Below, in pieces: positions 18,455-27,137 of a DNA stretch of 48,673 bases (its first letter is position 1; the number at the start of each line of letters is the position of its first letter). Below the pieces are notes generated by a model. It was not told where the DNA came from. It ran no database searches and saw only the letters and a list, made by a program, of their open reading frames with translations. Source of the stretch: Rhodospirillaceae bacterium (GTDB lineage Bacteria > Pseudomonadota > Alphaproteobacteria > TMED109); contig CACEBX010000005.1 in NCBI GenBank assembly GCA_902557845.1, positions 1 to 48,673 of the forward strand, read 5' to 3'. Position numbers and translations under genes: made by a program.

Positions 18455-19462
18455 TTATTCTTCTATTCTCTTAGTGACGTCATCAAGAATTTCTTCCAAA
18501 TTAATATTGTCTGCTTTAGCTGATATATTAAGATTTATTCTATGAGATAAAATTGGCATTATTAAACTTTTTACGTCTAGTTTTGAAGGAGAATATCTTT
18601 TTTCTAAAACAGCTTTAGCTTTGCTTGCTGCTAAAAGTGAAATACTAGCTCTAGGACTAGGTCCCCAAAGAACATTATCTTTAACAGATTTTATAGTAGA
18701 AGTTTCTGGTCTAGTTTCATTTACTAATTTCAAAATATATTTTACTACACTTTCTCCTACTGGTATTTCTTTAATTAATTTTTGAAATAATAAAATATCT
18801 TCAGAAGAGATTATATTTTTTGGTTCTACATTGTCTTCTTTTGAAGAAAGAAGCAAAATTTTTTTTTCAGCTTCTAGGTCTGGATAGTTAATTTTTATAT
18901 TCATTAAAAACCTATCCAATTGAGCTTCGGGAAGGGGATACGTTCCCTCTTGGTCAATTGGGTTTTGAGTAGCTAAAACATGAAAAGGTTTAGGTAGAAA
19001 ATAATCTTTTCCTGCTACAGTAACTTTTTTTTCCTGCATAGCTTGTAATAAAGCAGACTGAGTTCTAGGACTAGCTCTATTAATTTCATCAGCAAGTAAT
19101 AATTGACAAAAAATAGGACCTTTTATAAATTTAAAATAGTTTGTAGTTTTATTTCCTTCGTCTAAAATCTCTGTTCCTAAAATATCACCAGGCATTAAAT
19201 CTGGTGTAAATTGAATTCTTTTTGTTTCAAGGCCCAGTATTATTCCTAAAAAATTTACTATTCTAGTTTTAGCTAATCCAGGTAATCCAATAATTAGAGC
19301 ATGACCTCCACAAAGAAGGCTTATTATTATTTGCTGTATGACAGCTTCTTGACCAAAAACAAGCTGATTTATTTCTGAATTTACATGCGCAACTTTCTTT
19401 TGAAAAAGCATAAGGCTATTTTCAGTGTATTCATTTTTTTCTTTATTAGATAACGTATTCAT
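18455..19462 (-). CDS. MoxR-family AAA+ ATPase
   Basis: AAA+ chaperone-like ATPase of the MoxR group, 335 residues. Walker A is GLPGLAKTR, Walker B is LLLADEINRASPRTQSALLQAM, and sensor motifs appear at VLATQNPIDQEGTYPLPEAQLDRF and GPSPRASISLL. It is the first gene of a six-gene run ending at ccrM and has a good ribosome-binding site (AAGGG, 6 nt before the ATG) and a strong upstream promoter. MoxR proteins typically act on a VWA partner, here most likely the DUF58 product of the next gene and the two large membrane proteins after it. Confidence 0.92.
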   Translation of the reverse strand: MNTLSNKEKNEYTENSLMLFQKKVAHVNSEINQLVFGQEAVIQQIIISLLCGGHALIIGLPGLAKTRIVNFLGIILGLETKRIQFTPDLMPGDILGTEILDEGNKTTNYFKFIKGPIFCQLLLADEINRASPRTQSALLQAMQEKKVTVAGKDYFLPKPFHVLATQNPIDQEGTYPLPEAQLDRFLMNIKINYPDLEAEKKILLLSSKEDNVEPKNIISSEDILLFQKLIKEIPVGESVVKYILKLVNETRPETSTIKSVKDNVLWGPSPRASISLLAASKAKAVLEKRYSPSKLDVKSLIMPILSHRINLNISAKADNINLEEILDDVTKRIEE

Positions 19463-19515
19463 TTTTTTCCCTTAAATGTTATTCTAAGTAGAATTTAATA
19501 TTAAAACAAAAGCAG

Positions 19516-19544
19516 ATTATAAAGTAATCAAACTTTTATGACAA
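19516..19544 (-). promoter_or_regulatory. Near-consensus sigma70 promoter of the moxR-ccrM run
   Basis: On the minus strand TTGTCA (19539-19544), a 17-nt spacer and a perfect TATAAT (19516-19521) lie upstream of moxR. Transcription should start near 19509, giving a leader of about 46 nt that ends with AAGGGAAAAAA before the ATG. It matches 11 of 12 consensus positions at optimal spacing, the best promoter I found in the window. It lies in the 99-bp gap shared with the divergent Nudix gene, the longest gap here. Confidence 0.7.
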
Positions 19545-19561
19545 TTAATTAATAAATTAAA

Positions 19562-20194
19562 ATGAAAAATATATTATCTAAATTAAAAATTGAACTAGCA
19601 AATTCTTTGAAAAATAATATTATTTACAATACTAGTTTTATTAAAAAAGATTACAGTAGCAGTATTGCTGTACCTAAGAAACATAAGAAAGCTGCTGTAT
19701 TGTGTTTATTTGATAACAAAAATGATAATTTAAATGTTATCTTAACGTTAAGATCAAAGAATCTTAAAAACCACCCAGGACAGATTAGTTTTCCTGGAGG
19801 AAAGCTAAATAAAGAGGAAACTAATCATGATTGTGCAATAAGGGAAACTTATGAAGAAATAGGTATTAAAAAAAAAAACATTTATACTTTAGGAGAGTTA
19901 AATTTGTATTTGTCAGGAAGTAATTTTTTAATAAAGCCAATAGTAGGAATAACTGAAGGAGAATATGGGCTGTTTTTGAATGAAAAAGAAGTAGATAAAA
20001 TATTTTATTTTCCTATAAACTTTCTTTTTGAAAGAAAGAACTTAACTAAAAGTTGTTTTAAAAGTAAAAGTATTAATAAAACAAAATTTTATTATGATAT
20101 ATATTGGCAAGATATGAGAATTTGGGGAACAACTGCTCTTATTTTAGTGCATTTAAGCCGTCTAGTTAAAAATATTACTCTTAAAAATGTTTAA
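19562..20194 (+). CDS. Nudix hydrolase, probable CoA diphosphatase
   Basis: A 210-residue Nudix protein. The Nudix box is complete (G-x5-E-x7-RE-x2-EE-x-G) in GGKLNKEETNHDCAIRETYE followed by EIGI. Just before it, LTLRSKNLKNHPGQISFPGG is the sequence typical of CoA pyrophosphatases, which split CoA into phosphopantetheine and 3',5'-ADP. The gene is followed, with overlap, by a DUF6111-like gene and cca. Related genomes often carry a DUF1285 gene just before it; none is seen here. Substrate is inferred. Confidence 0.85.
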   Translation: MKNILSKLKIELANSLKNNIIYNTSFIKKDYSSSIAVPKKHKKAAVLCLFDNKNDNLNVILTLRSKNLKNHPGQISFPGGKLNKEETNHDCAIRETYEEIGIKKKNIYTLGELNLYLSGSNFLIKPIVGITEGEYGLFLNEKEVDKIFYFPINFLFERKNLTKSCFKSKSINKTKFYYDIYWQDMRIWGTTALILVHLSRLVKNITLKNV

Positions 20195-20429
20195 AATAAT
20201 TCTATTTCTTATTCTAGGTCTTACAATTTTACTTTTAATTAATAAGGTAGTTATAGTTTTTACTAAAAGTTTGACTATTAGATACCTTATATTTCTGCTG
20301 CTAACCTTATTATTTTTATTATTTATATTTTTTTTTAGAAATGGCGCACTAGAAAATAATAGAGGAATATACGAGCCTCCAGAATACAATGGAGAAAAAG
20401 TTATTCCTGGAAGAGTTGTTGGTGAATAA
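20187..20429 (+). CDS. Small membrane protein, DUF6111-like
   Basis: An 80-residue protein with two hydrophobic helices (about 2-19 and 33-51) and a short soluble tail ending GIYEPPEYNGEKVIPGRVVGE (read as Y-x-P-P...G-x-x-I/V-P-G). That tail and the position between a Nudix gene and cca resemble the alphaproteobacterial DUF6111 family as I remember it. The ATG overlaps the Nudix stop by 8 nt. The function of this family is not known. Confidence 0.65.
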   Translation: MFKIILFLILGLTILLLINKVVIVFTKSLTIRYLIFLLLTLLFLLFIFFFRNGALENNRGIYEPPEYNGEKVIPGRVVGE

Positions 20430-21642
20430 GAGTAATTCTCAATATACAAAGTGGTATGAAATTAAACTACTGAAAAAAATATTCACATTATTTGGAAATG
20501 ATAATATCTTTATTGTTGGTGGGGCGGTTAGAAATGTATTATCTAAAAAGCCTTTGGAGGATATAGATTTAGCTGTAAAATTCAATTCAGAATATGTAAA
20601 AAAGAAATTAAGAGAAAAAGAAATAAAATTTATTGATTTATCAAAAGGACATGGAACAGTTAGTATAATATCAAAAGGTAATCAAATTGAGATTACTAGC
20701 ATGCGAATAGATAAAGAAACCTATGGAAGAAAAGCTAAAGTTGAATTTGTAAAAGATATTTTCTTGGACTCTTGTAGAAGAGATTTTACAATTAATGCTA
20801 TGTATTTGGGTTCTAACGGAAAAATTTATGATCCTCATCATGGAGCTACAGATTTAAAGAGAGGGATAGTTAAGTTTATAGGAGATCCTCAAAAAAGAAT
20901 TAAAGAGGATAGGTTAAGAATTTTAAGATACTTTAGATTTTTATCTTATTATGGTTGTAATAAAAATATTATTCATAGTGTCTCAATGTTGTCATGTTTG
21001 AAATCAATAAAAGACATCTCAAAAATTTCAAAAGAAAGAAGAGCATATGAGTTTTTTAAATTGATAAAAGGAAAATATGCTGCTGATGTTTTAATTTTAA
21101 TGAAAAATAAAAAAATTTTAAAATTAGTATTGCCGGGAATTGAAAAAATACAATCTTCTTCTGTTATTTCAATAAATAAGTTAAAAAAACAAAAACTGAT
21201 TAGAATAAGTTTTTTAGTAATAATAGCTAAATATAATTTAGATAAATTAAGAGAAAATTTATTTTTAAAAAAACATGAATTTTCTTATATAAAACTCTTG
21301 TACTTAAGTTATAAGTTATATGATATCTGTAGTGTTAAAGAAGCTAGATTAGTTAAATATAGATTAGGACGAGATACAAGTATAAATTTATATTATTTAA
21401 AGTGTATAATAAATAAAAAAAATTTAAGAAAAAAAATACTAAAAACTTTACAAGATTGGTTGCCTCCCGATTTTCCAGTAGGTGGAAATGATCTAAATAA
21501 AATAGGTTTAAAAAGAGGGGTTTTGCTAGGAAGAACCTTAAGGCAAACACAAGCTTGGTGGATAGAAAAAGATTTTAAACCAAATAAAAAACAATGTTTG
21601 GATAAAAGTAGAACATTTTTAATTAATTCCAAATTACTTTAG
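20389..21642 (+). CDS. cca: CCA tRNA nucleotidyltransferase
   Basis: Class II nucleotidyltransferase of the PcnB/CCA family that adds or repairs the CCA end of tRNAs. Motifs: GGAVRN (44-49), the metal-binding D58-x-D60 in LEDIDLAV, RRDFTINAMY, and GDPQKRIKEDRLRILRYFRF followed by ERRAYEFFKLI. The first ATG (20389) overlaps the previous gene by 41 nt without a ribosome-binding site. A GTG at 20422, about 8 nt after GGAAG, may be the true start and would remove 11 non-conserved residues. Family spread prevents excluding poly(A) polymerase, but the length and lack of a basic tail favour CCA addition. Confidence 0.9.
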   Translation: MEKKLFLEELLVNKSNSQYTKWYEIKLLKKIFTLFGNDNIFIVGGAVRNVLSKKPLEDIDLAVKFNSEYVKKKLREKEIKFIDLSKGHGTVSIISKGNQIEITSMRIDKETYGRKAKVEFVKDIFLDSCRRDFTINAMYLGSNGKIYDPHHGATDLKRGIVKFIGDPQKRIKEDRLRILRYFRFLSYYGCNKNIIHSVSMLSCLKSIKDISKISKERRAYEFFKLIKGKYAADVLILMKNKKILKLVLPGIEKIQSSSVISINKLKKQKLIRISFLVIIAKYNLDKLRENLFLKKHEFSYIKLLYLSYKLYDICSVKEARLVKYRLGRDTSINLYYLKCIINKKNLRKKILKTLQDWLPPDFPVGGNDLNKIGLKRGVLLGRTLRQTQAWWIEKDFKPNKKQCLDKSRTFLINSKLL

Positions 21643-22507
21643 GAGGCATTGACATTAAAATAGCATCTATGTTACCTCCCGTTTTTAAACCAAATGTTGT
21701 TCCTTTATCATACAATAAATTAAACTCTACATACTTTCCTCTTTTAAGAAGAAGTTTCTTTCTTTGATTTTCTGTCCAAGGTTTAGAACTACGAGAACTA
21801 ATAATATATTTTAAATAATTTAAAAAAAATAAACCAGAACCTTTTACAAATTTAAAGTCTTTTTCCCAATTATCTTGTAAATAATCAAAAAAAATACCAC
21901 CTATACCTCTTTCTTCATTTCTATGTTTTAGAAAGAAATAATTTTTACACATTTCACTATAAATTTCATAGTATTTGGGGTTATATGTATCGCAAAATTT
22001 TTTTAAATTTTTATGAAAGTTTTTCCTTATAATATTAATATCATATGTTGGAGTAAGGTCACAGCCGCCTCCATACCAAGCATTTTTTGTAATTATAAAC
22101 CTTGAATTAAAATGAGCAGCTGGAATAAAAGGTGATTGCATATGAGCTACTAATGAAATCCCAGTAGCATAAAATCTTGGGTCTTCATTAGCTCCTTTTA
22201 TTTTACTTTTAAAGTCATCTGGAAATGTTCCAGTAACTGTAGATATATTAACTCCGACTTTTTCAAATAAGTTACCTTTTAATATACTACTTACTCCTCC
22301 ACCAAAATCTGAAGTATCATCTTTGTACCATTTCTTTTTTCTAAAGAGTACTTTTTTATAACCTTTTTCATCATTATATAAGTTTTCTAGTTTTAAAAAT
22401 TCTTTACAAAAACTATTTCTCAAGTTTTCAAACCAATTTTCTGAAACTTTAGACCTCTTTTGCCATAGATCTTTATTTAATAGTGATGGTAAATATTTTT
22501 TTTTCAT
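21623..22507 (-). CDS. hemF: Oxygen-dependent coproporphyrinogen III oxidase
   Basis: Converts coproporphyrinogen III to protoporphyrinogen IX in haem synthesis using O2. I take the ATG at 22507 (294 residues, normal length); the upstream TTG at 22555 adds nothing conserved. Motifs: GGGVSSIL, PAAHFNSRFI with the catalytic His, WYGGGCDLTP, HRNEERGIGGIFFDYL, and the C-terminal GGNIDAILMSMPPKVIW. Its 3' end overlaps the convergent cca by 20 nt, and it diverges from petA. Haem supply next to the cytochrome bc1 genes is functionally coherent. Confidence 0.95.
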   Translation of the reverse strand: MKKKYLPSLLNKDLWQKRSKVSENWFENLRNSFCKEFLKLENLYNDEKGYKKVLFRKKKWYKDDTSDFGGGVSSILKGNLFEKVGVNISTVTGTFPDDFKSKIKGANEDPRFYATGISLVAHMQSPFIPAAHFNSRFIITKNAWYGGGCDLTPTYDINIIRKNFHKNLKKFCDTYNPKYYEIYSEMCKNYFFLKHRNEERGIGGIFFDYLQDNWEKDFKFVKGSGLFFLNYLKYIISSRSSKPWTENQRKKLLLKRGKYVEFNLLYDKGTTFGLKTGGNIDAILMSMPPKVIWN

Positions 22508-22534
22508 AAATTTAACTTGAATTACAATCAATTC

Positions 22535-22561
22535 TTTACATCTTATTAATAACAATATAAT
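22535..22561 (+). promoter_or_regulatory. Possible promoter of petABC
   Basis: TTTACA (22535-22540) and TATAAT (22556-22561) lie upstream of petA in the 81-bp gap to hemF. Each hexamer is good, but the 15-nt spacing is shorter than ideal. The predicted start near 22568 leaves a leader of about 20 nt without a Shine-Dalgarno sequence. Confidence 0.35.
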
Positions 22562-22588
22562 AAATGTAAATATAAAATTATATTAAAA

Positions 22589-23110
22589 ATGACAACTAAT
22601 AAAAAAAATAAAAATAAAACTAGAAGAAGTTTTATACATCAAGCTTCAGGAGCTATGGGTGCAGTAGCTGTAGTATCAGCTGGATGGCCACTTGTAGATC
22701 AAATGAACCCATCAAAGGATGTAGAAGCTTTATCCAAAGTAGAGATTGATTTAGCAGAGATTGCAGAAGGAAAAAGTAAAACGGTTATGTGGAGAGGAAA
22801 ACCTTTATTTATAAAACATAGAACTGATGCAGAAATAAAAGAAGCACAAAAGGTTGATGTTAGTAATTTACCTCACCCACAAAAAGATGAGGAAAGAGTT
22901 AAAAATCCTAAGTTTTTAGTTCTTATAGGAGTATGTACTCACTTAGGCTGTGTACCTGCCTCAGATAAAGGAGAATATAGAGGTTGGTTTTGTCCTTGCC
23001 ATGGGTCTCACTATGATACATCAGGTCGCATCAGAAAAGGTCCAGCACCCACAAATCTAGAAATTCCACCATATGAATTTACTAATGAAAATACAATTTT
23101 AGTTGGATAA
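22589..23110 (+). CDS. petA: Cytochrome bc1 Rieske iron-sulfur subunit
   Basis: High-potential 2Fe-2S subunit that takes an electron from ubiquinol. The N-terminus has a Tat-like twin arginine (R12-R13 in TRRSFIH) and one hydrophobic anchor (about 20-36). Cluster ligands are C116 and H118 in CTHLGC and C135 and H138 in CPCHGSHY, with C121 and C137 forming the stabilising disulfide. The stop overlaps the petB start by one base (TAATG). Confidence 0.97.
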   Translation: MTTNKKNKNKTRRSFIHQASGAMGAVAVVSAGWPLVDQMNPSKDVEALSKVEIDLAEIAEGKSKTVMWRGKPLFIKHRTDAEIKEAQKVDVSNLPHPQKDEERVKNPKFLVLIGVCTHLGCVPASDKGEYRGWFCPCHGSHYDTSGRIRKGPAPTNLEIPPYEFTNENTILVG

Positions 23111-24327
23111 TGAAAAAGAATAATACAAATAATTCTAATTCAGTTTTAGAATGGATTGATTACAGACTACCAATCATATCTTTATTAAAGCACTCTGCTG
23201 TTGATTACCCTACTCCTAAAAATTTAAATTATTGGTGGAATTTTGGATCTTTAGCAGGATTTTTCTTATTAGTTCAGATAATTACAGGTATTATGCTTTC
23301 AATGCACTACACAGCCCATGTAGATCATGCATTTTCGTCTATAGAACACATAATGAGAAATGTTAACCATGGATGGTTAATAAGATACGTTCATATGAAC
23401 GGAGCATCATTTTTCTTTATAGTAGTATATATTCATATCTTTAGAGGCTTGTACTATGGTTCTTACAAGGCGCCTAGAGAATTATTATGGTGGCTAGGTA
23501 TTATAATTCTTCTTTTAATGATGGCTACAGCATTTATGGGATACGTTTTGCCATGGGGCCAAATGTCATTTTGGGGTGCAACAGTTATTACAAATTTATT
23601 CTCAGCAATTCCTATTATAGGAGAGGGTGTAGTTCAATGGTTATGGGGTGGTTATTCAGTTGATAATCCTACTCTTAGTAGATTTTATACACTTCATTTT
23701 TTACTTCCTTTTCTTATTGTTGGAGTAGTAGTGCTTCATATAGTAGCATTACACACACACGGTTCTAACAATCCTTTGGGAATAGATAGAAAAGGACCTC
23801 AAGATAGTATTCCATTTCATCCTTATTACACCGTTAAAGATTTTTTTGGATTAGGGGTTGCACTTACTATTTTTTTCTTTGTTGTATTCTTTGCTCCAGA
23901 TTATCTAGGCCACCCAGATAACTATGTTCCAGCTGATCCTTTAAAAACTCCAGCACACATAGTTCCAGAATGGTACTTTTTGCCATTTTATGCTATTTTG
24001 AGAGCAATACCTGATAAATTAGGAGGAGTTATAGCTATGTTTAGTGCTATATTTGTATTATTTCTTCTCCCTTGGTTAGATACAAGTAAAGTTAGGTCTG
24101 CTACTTTTAGACCAATATATAAATTATTATTCTGGGTTTTTTTAGTTGATGCAATTATACTAGGATGGATAGGAAGTAAACCGGCTGAAGGTTCATATAT
24201 TTTAGTAGGAAGGATAGCAACTAGTTATTACTTTATACACTTTTTAATTATACTTCCTTTACTTGGTTATTTTGAGAAGACTAAACCCCTACCATCTAGT
24301 ATAAGCAAGCCAGTCTTAGCAGAATAG
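23110..24327 (+). CDS. petB: Cytochrome b of the bc1 complex
   Basis: Membrane subunit carrying haems bL and bH and both quinone sites. At 405 residues it is the full-length unsplit form of alphaproteobacteria and mitochondria. The four haem ligands are H95, H109, H196 and H210, with the 13-residue spacing in both pairs. The Qo-site motif PEWY is present, in [17 protein letters not shown]. Eight membrane helices are expected. Confidence 0.97.
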   Translation: MKKNNTNNSNSVLEWIDYRLPIISLLKHSAVDYPTPKNLNYWWNFGSLAGFFLLVQIITGIMLSMHYTAHVDHAFSSIEHIMRNVNHGWLIRYVHMNGASFFFIVVYIHIFRGLYYGSYKAPRELLWWLGIIILLLMMATAFMGYVLPWGQMSFWGATVITNLFSAIPIIGEGVVQWLWGGYSVDNPTLSRFYTLHFLLPFLIVGVVVLHIVALHTHGSNNPLGIDRKGPQDSIPFHPYYTVKDFFGLGVALTIFFFVVFFAPDYLGHPDNYVPADPLKTPAHIVPEWYFLPFYAILRAIPDKLGGVIAMFSAIFVLFLLPWLDTSKVRSATFRPIYKLLFWVFLVDAIILGWIGSKPAEGSYILVGRIATSYYFIHFLIILPLLGYFEKTKPLPSSISKPVLAE

Positions 24328-24334
24328 CGTGATT

Positions 24335-25087
24335 ATGAAAATAATATTATTTACAATAATTTTTACTACATTATTTATACAAGCTTTATTTTCTGCATCA
24401 GATGGTCTAAAACCAATGAAATATAATTTTTCTTTTGATGGGATTTTAGGTAGCTTAGATAAGAATAGTGCACAGAGAGGCCTTCAAGTGTTTACTGAGG
24501 TTTGCGCTGCTTGTCATGGTTTAAATCATTTAGCATACAGAAGCCTAGAGGATATAGGTTATAACAAAAGCCAAATAAATAATATTGCCAAGCAATTCCT
24601 AATAGATGATATTCCAGATGAAAATGGTGAAATAAAAAAAAGAAACGCTATTTATTCAGATAAATTTGTAAATCCTTATCCGAATGAAGAGGCTGCTAAA
24701 GTCTCTAATAATGGTGCTTATCCTCCAGATTTGACTTTAATTGTCAAAGCAAGAAAAGATGGCGCTAATTATCTTAGATCTTTGTTATTAGGATATGAAG
24801 ATGCACCTGAGGGTGTTGATGTAGGAGAAGGTTATTATAACAAGTATATGCCAGGGAATATAATAGCTATGCCACAACCTTTATATGGTGATGATGTTGA
24901 ATATCAGGATGGTACTGTAGCTACTTTAGAACAAGAAGTCATTGATGTTGTTACCTTTTTAACTTGGACAGCTATGCCTGAATTAGAAAAAAGAAAATCT
25001 TCAGGTATTAAGGTAATAATATTTCTTTTAATAATGACTTTCTTTTTCTTTTTATCTTACAAAAAAATTTGGAAGGACGTTAAGTAG
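24335..25087 (+). CDS. petC: Cytochrome c1
   Basis: Periplasmic haem c subunit passing electrons from the Rieske protein to cytochrome c. I use the ATG at 24335 (250 residues); a GTG 6 nt upstream is an alternative. A signal peptide (1-21) is followed by haem site C57-A-A-C60-H61. The sixth ligand is probably the Met in NIIAMPQPL. A C-terminal membrane anchor (about 226-243) ends in positive charges. It lies 7 nt after petB and closes the operon. Confidence 0.95.
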   Translation: MKIILFTIIFTTLFIQALFSASDGLKPMKYNFSFDGILGSLDKNSAQRGLQVFTEVCAACHGLNHLAYRSLEDIGYNKSQINNIAKQFLIDDIPDENGEIKKRNAIYSDKFVNPYPNEEAAKVSNNGAYPPDLTLIVKARKDGANYLRSLLLGYEDAPEGVDVGEGYYNKYMPGNIIAMPQPLYGDDVEYQDGTVATLEQEVIDVVTFLTWTAMPELEKRKSSGIKVIIFLLIMTFFFFLSYKKIWKDVK

Positions 25088-25096
25088 ATACTTTAT

Positions 25097-25978
25097 TTAC
25101 TTGCTTAAATATCTTTTAAGCAAGGGTTCAAGGCTTTTTAAATTGTTTTTATTAACATTTTTTAAGTTAGTAATTATGGCATTATCTAAATTAGAGTAAA
25201 TAGGGTTTTTCCAGTTCCATGATTTAAGTTTTAGAACTTTTTCAAAAAAAGAAATTAAAAGATTTTGTGCTTTTTTTGTATTGCTTTGCATTACTTTTAT
25301 AACTTGCTCTACTGTAACTTCATTATGCGATTTATTCCAACAATCATAATCAGTTACCATAGCAATTGAGGCGTATCCCATTTCAGCTTCTCTTGCAAGC
25401 TTTGCCTCAGGCATATTAGTCATTCCTATTACATCACACCCCCAACTCTTGAATAATTTTGATTCAGCATAAGAAGAGAATTGGGGGCCTTCTATACATA
25501 TATAAACACCTCCCTGTTTAATTCTATCATTATTTTTTTTTCTAGAATTATAAATTAGTTTTGAAAGTTCAGAGGAAATAGGGTTAGCTAATGAAACGTG
25601 AGCCACTAAATTATTTTCAAAAAATGTTCTTTCTCTTACTTTTGTTCTATCTATGAATTGGTCCACTAAAATAAAATCACCTGGTTTATGTGCTTTTTTT
25701 AAACTTCCAACTGCTGATACTGAAATAATATCAGTTACTCCTAATTTTTTTAGAGCAAATATATTTGCTCTATAGTTTATTTTATGAGGAGGTATATTGT
25801 GAGTCTTTCCATGCCTAGGTAAAAAAAGAATTTCTAATTTTTTATATTTTGCTATTAATATTTTATCTGAAGGCTTTCCATAGGGAGTAGAAGGGAAAGT
25901 TAAATGAGATTTTCTAATACCTTCTAAATTGTATAAACCACTTCCCCCGATTATAGCCAATAAAGGTTTTTTATTCAT
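25097..25978 (-). CDS. mtnP: S-methyl-5'-thioadenosine phosphorylase
   Basis: Phosphorolyses methylthioadenosine, a by-product of polyamine and related metabolism, to adenine and methylthioribose-1-phosphate. Motifs: GGSGLYNL at the N-terminus, PRHGKTHNIPPHKINYRAN, YICIEGPQFSSYAES, GMTNMPEAKLAREAE and MVTDYDCWNK. The DYDCW motif favours MTA over general purine substrates. It is the last gene of the minus-strand run from hldD. The final codons lie within a 10-bp inverted repeat at 25100-25124, and a 22-bp palindrome lies inside the gene at 25751-25772. Confidence 0.92.
   Translation of the reverse strand: MNKKPLLAIIGGSGLYNLEGIRKSHLTFPSTPYGKPSDKILIAKYKKLEILFLPRHGKTHNIPPHKINYRANIFALKKLGVTDIISVSAVGSLKKAHKPGDFILVDQFIDRTKVRERTFFENNLVAHVSLANPISSELSKLIYNSRKKNNDRIKQGGVYICIEGPQFSSYAESKLFKSWGCDVIGMTNMPEAKLAREAEMGYASIAMVTDYDCWNKSHNEVTVEQVIKVMQSNTKKAQNLLISFFEKVLKLKSWNWKNPIYSNLDNAIITNLKNVNKNNLKSLEPLLKRYLSK
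25100..25124. terminator. Hairpin at the petC/mtnP convergence
   Basis: A perfect 10-bp inverted repeat (CTTGCTTAAA / TTTAAGCAAG) with a 5-nt loop lies just beyond petC and over the last eight codons of mtnP. It could act as a bidirectional transcript end, but neither side has the run of T expected of an intrinsic terminator, so an mRNA 3'-end stabiliser is equally likely. Confidence 0.4.
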
Positions 25979-25981
25979 AAT

Positions 25982-26449
25982 TTATTTTTTACTTTTGTAT
26001 ATTTCAATTAATTGTACTTCAAAAATTAAAGTTGAATAAGCAGGGATTAAATCGCCCATAGCTCTATGTCCATAAGCAAGTTGATGAGGTATTACTAAAC
26101 ATCTTGTACTACCTTTTTTCATTTTTAACAAACCTAGTTCCCACCCTGGGATAACTAAACCTTTACCTATTTTAAAATTAAATAATGTTGGTGTTGGTCT
26201 AAATGGTTTTTCAGTAGTACTATCAAACTTCTTACCTTTAGCATCGCAATAATTTTCTGTTTTTACATTTTTATCAAATAACCATCCATCATAGTGAAGA
26301 GACAGGTTATCGTTAATTTCCGCCTCTAAATCATTTTCTGACACCTGTAAATCTGAAATAATTAGTATTTTAGGTGGTTCTATAGAATACAAATAACTTT
26401 TTAGTAGAAAGAACATCAGGAATAAATTAGTGGAAAGGAATTTAATCAT
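25982..26449 (-). CDS. FKBP-type peptidyl-prolyl isomerase, secreted
   Basis: A 155-residue proline isomerase. Residues 1-22 form a signal peptide. The FKBP domain shows DGWLFD, FKIGKGLVIPGWELGLLKMK, IPHQLAYGHR and IPAYSTLIFEVQLIEI in the usual order. It probably assists folding of periplasmic or outer-membrane proteins. A segment with a Cys and extra residues (VKTENYCDAKGKKFDS) replaces the usual short FxSS loop. The start overlaps the end of the dienelactone hydrolase gene by 8 nt. Confidence 0.87.
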   Translation of the reverse strand: MIKFLSTNLFLMFFLLKSYLYSIEPPKILIISDLQVSENDLEAEINDNLSLHYDGWLFDKNVKTENYCDAKGKKFDSTTEKPFRPTPTLFNFKIGKGLVIPGWELGLLKMKKGSTRCLVIPHQLAYGHRAMGDLIPAYSTLIFEVQLIEIYKSKK

Positions 26450-27131
26450 AACTTTTATCTATAAACTCAAGGCTGCTATCCAAAGCAGAATCTGCTGCTT
26501 TTTGATTATAAGACTTTCTATCTTCGCAATTAAAACCATGGTCTGATTCATCATATTCATTAACAATAAGGGCATGATTTTGATTTTTTGAGAAATCTTT
26601 TACTTTTTGCACTTTATCTTCAGGTATTCCTTTATCTAATTTACCAAAATGTACCATTGTTGGATTATTTATTTTATTATCTAAAAAGTTTGGAATACTT
26701 GAACCATAATAGCAAATAGATTTATCAAATAAAAAGCTTTTCTGAGTAGCTCTCCAGGCTATTGACCCTCCATAACAAAACCCCAAGCACGTTACTTTAT
26801 ACTTTTGTTTAAGTAAGGAGGCTAATGCTACTACATCCATTACAGGATAATCCCAACCTAATTTTTCTTTTAAAATAAGTCCTTTATCAAAACCAATTTT
26901 ATTATAGTTTAGATTAACTCCCGTTTCTATTCTCGAAAAAATATCTGGTAAATATACTAAATAACCCTTGCTTGCTAATTTAAAAGCAAAATTATGCATG
27001 TGGTTCGTAGCTCCAAATATTTCATAAATTAAAACTATAGCAGACTTAATTTTTTCATTAGGAACATATTCAAAATATGGAATTGAAAAATTATCTGCAG
27101 ATTTAAAATAGTGTATTTTTTCATTTTCCAT
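26442..27131 (-). CDS. Dienelactone hydrolase family protein
   Basis: A 229-residue alpha/beta hydrolase. The nucleophile is C119 in LGFCYGGS, with D166 in GKLDKGIP and H198 in ESDHGF completing the triad. Other signatures are YEIFGATNHMHNFAFKLAS and YLVYLPDIF. Classical members open dienelactones in chloroaromatic degradation, but most genomic homologues are of unknown substrate, and nothing here points to aromatic breakdown. It lies 6 nt after ychF. Confidence 0.85.
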   Translation of the reverse strand: MENEKIHYFKSADNFSIPYFEYVPNEKIKSAIVLIYEIFGATNHMHNFAFKLASKGYLVYLPDIFSRIETGVNLNYNKIGFDKGLILKEKLGWDYPVMDVVALASLLKQKYKVTCLGFCYGGSIAWRATQKSFLFDKSICYYGSSIPNFLDNKINNPTMVHFGKLDKGIPEDKVQKVKDFSKNQNHALIVNEYDESDHGFNCEDRKSYNQKAADSALDSSLEFIDKSYD

Positions 27132-27137
27132 AGCTAA

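Noticed and set aside
20162-20449. 95-codon minus-strand frame opposite the DUF6111-like gene
   Set aside because: The plus-strand frame has the membrane helices, the conserved tail and the overlapping start typical of the operon; the minus frame shows neither.
26442-27131. Dienelactone hydrolase as evidence for aromatic-compound degradation
   Set aside because: The family is widespread with varied substrates, and no other ring-cleavage genes are nearby.
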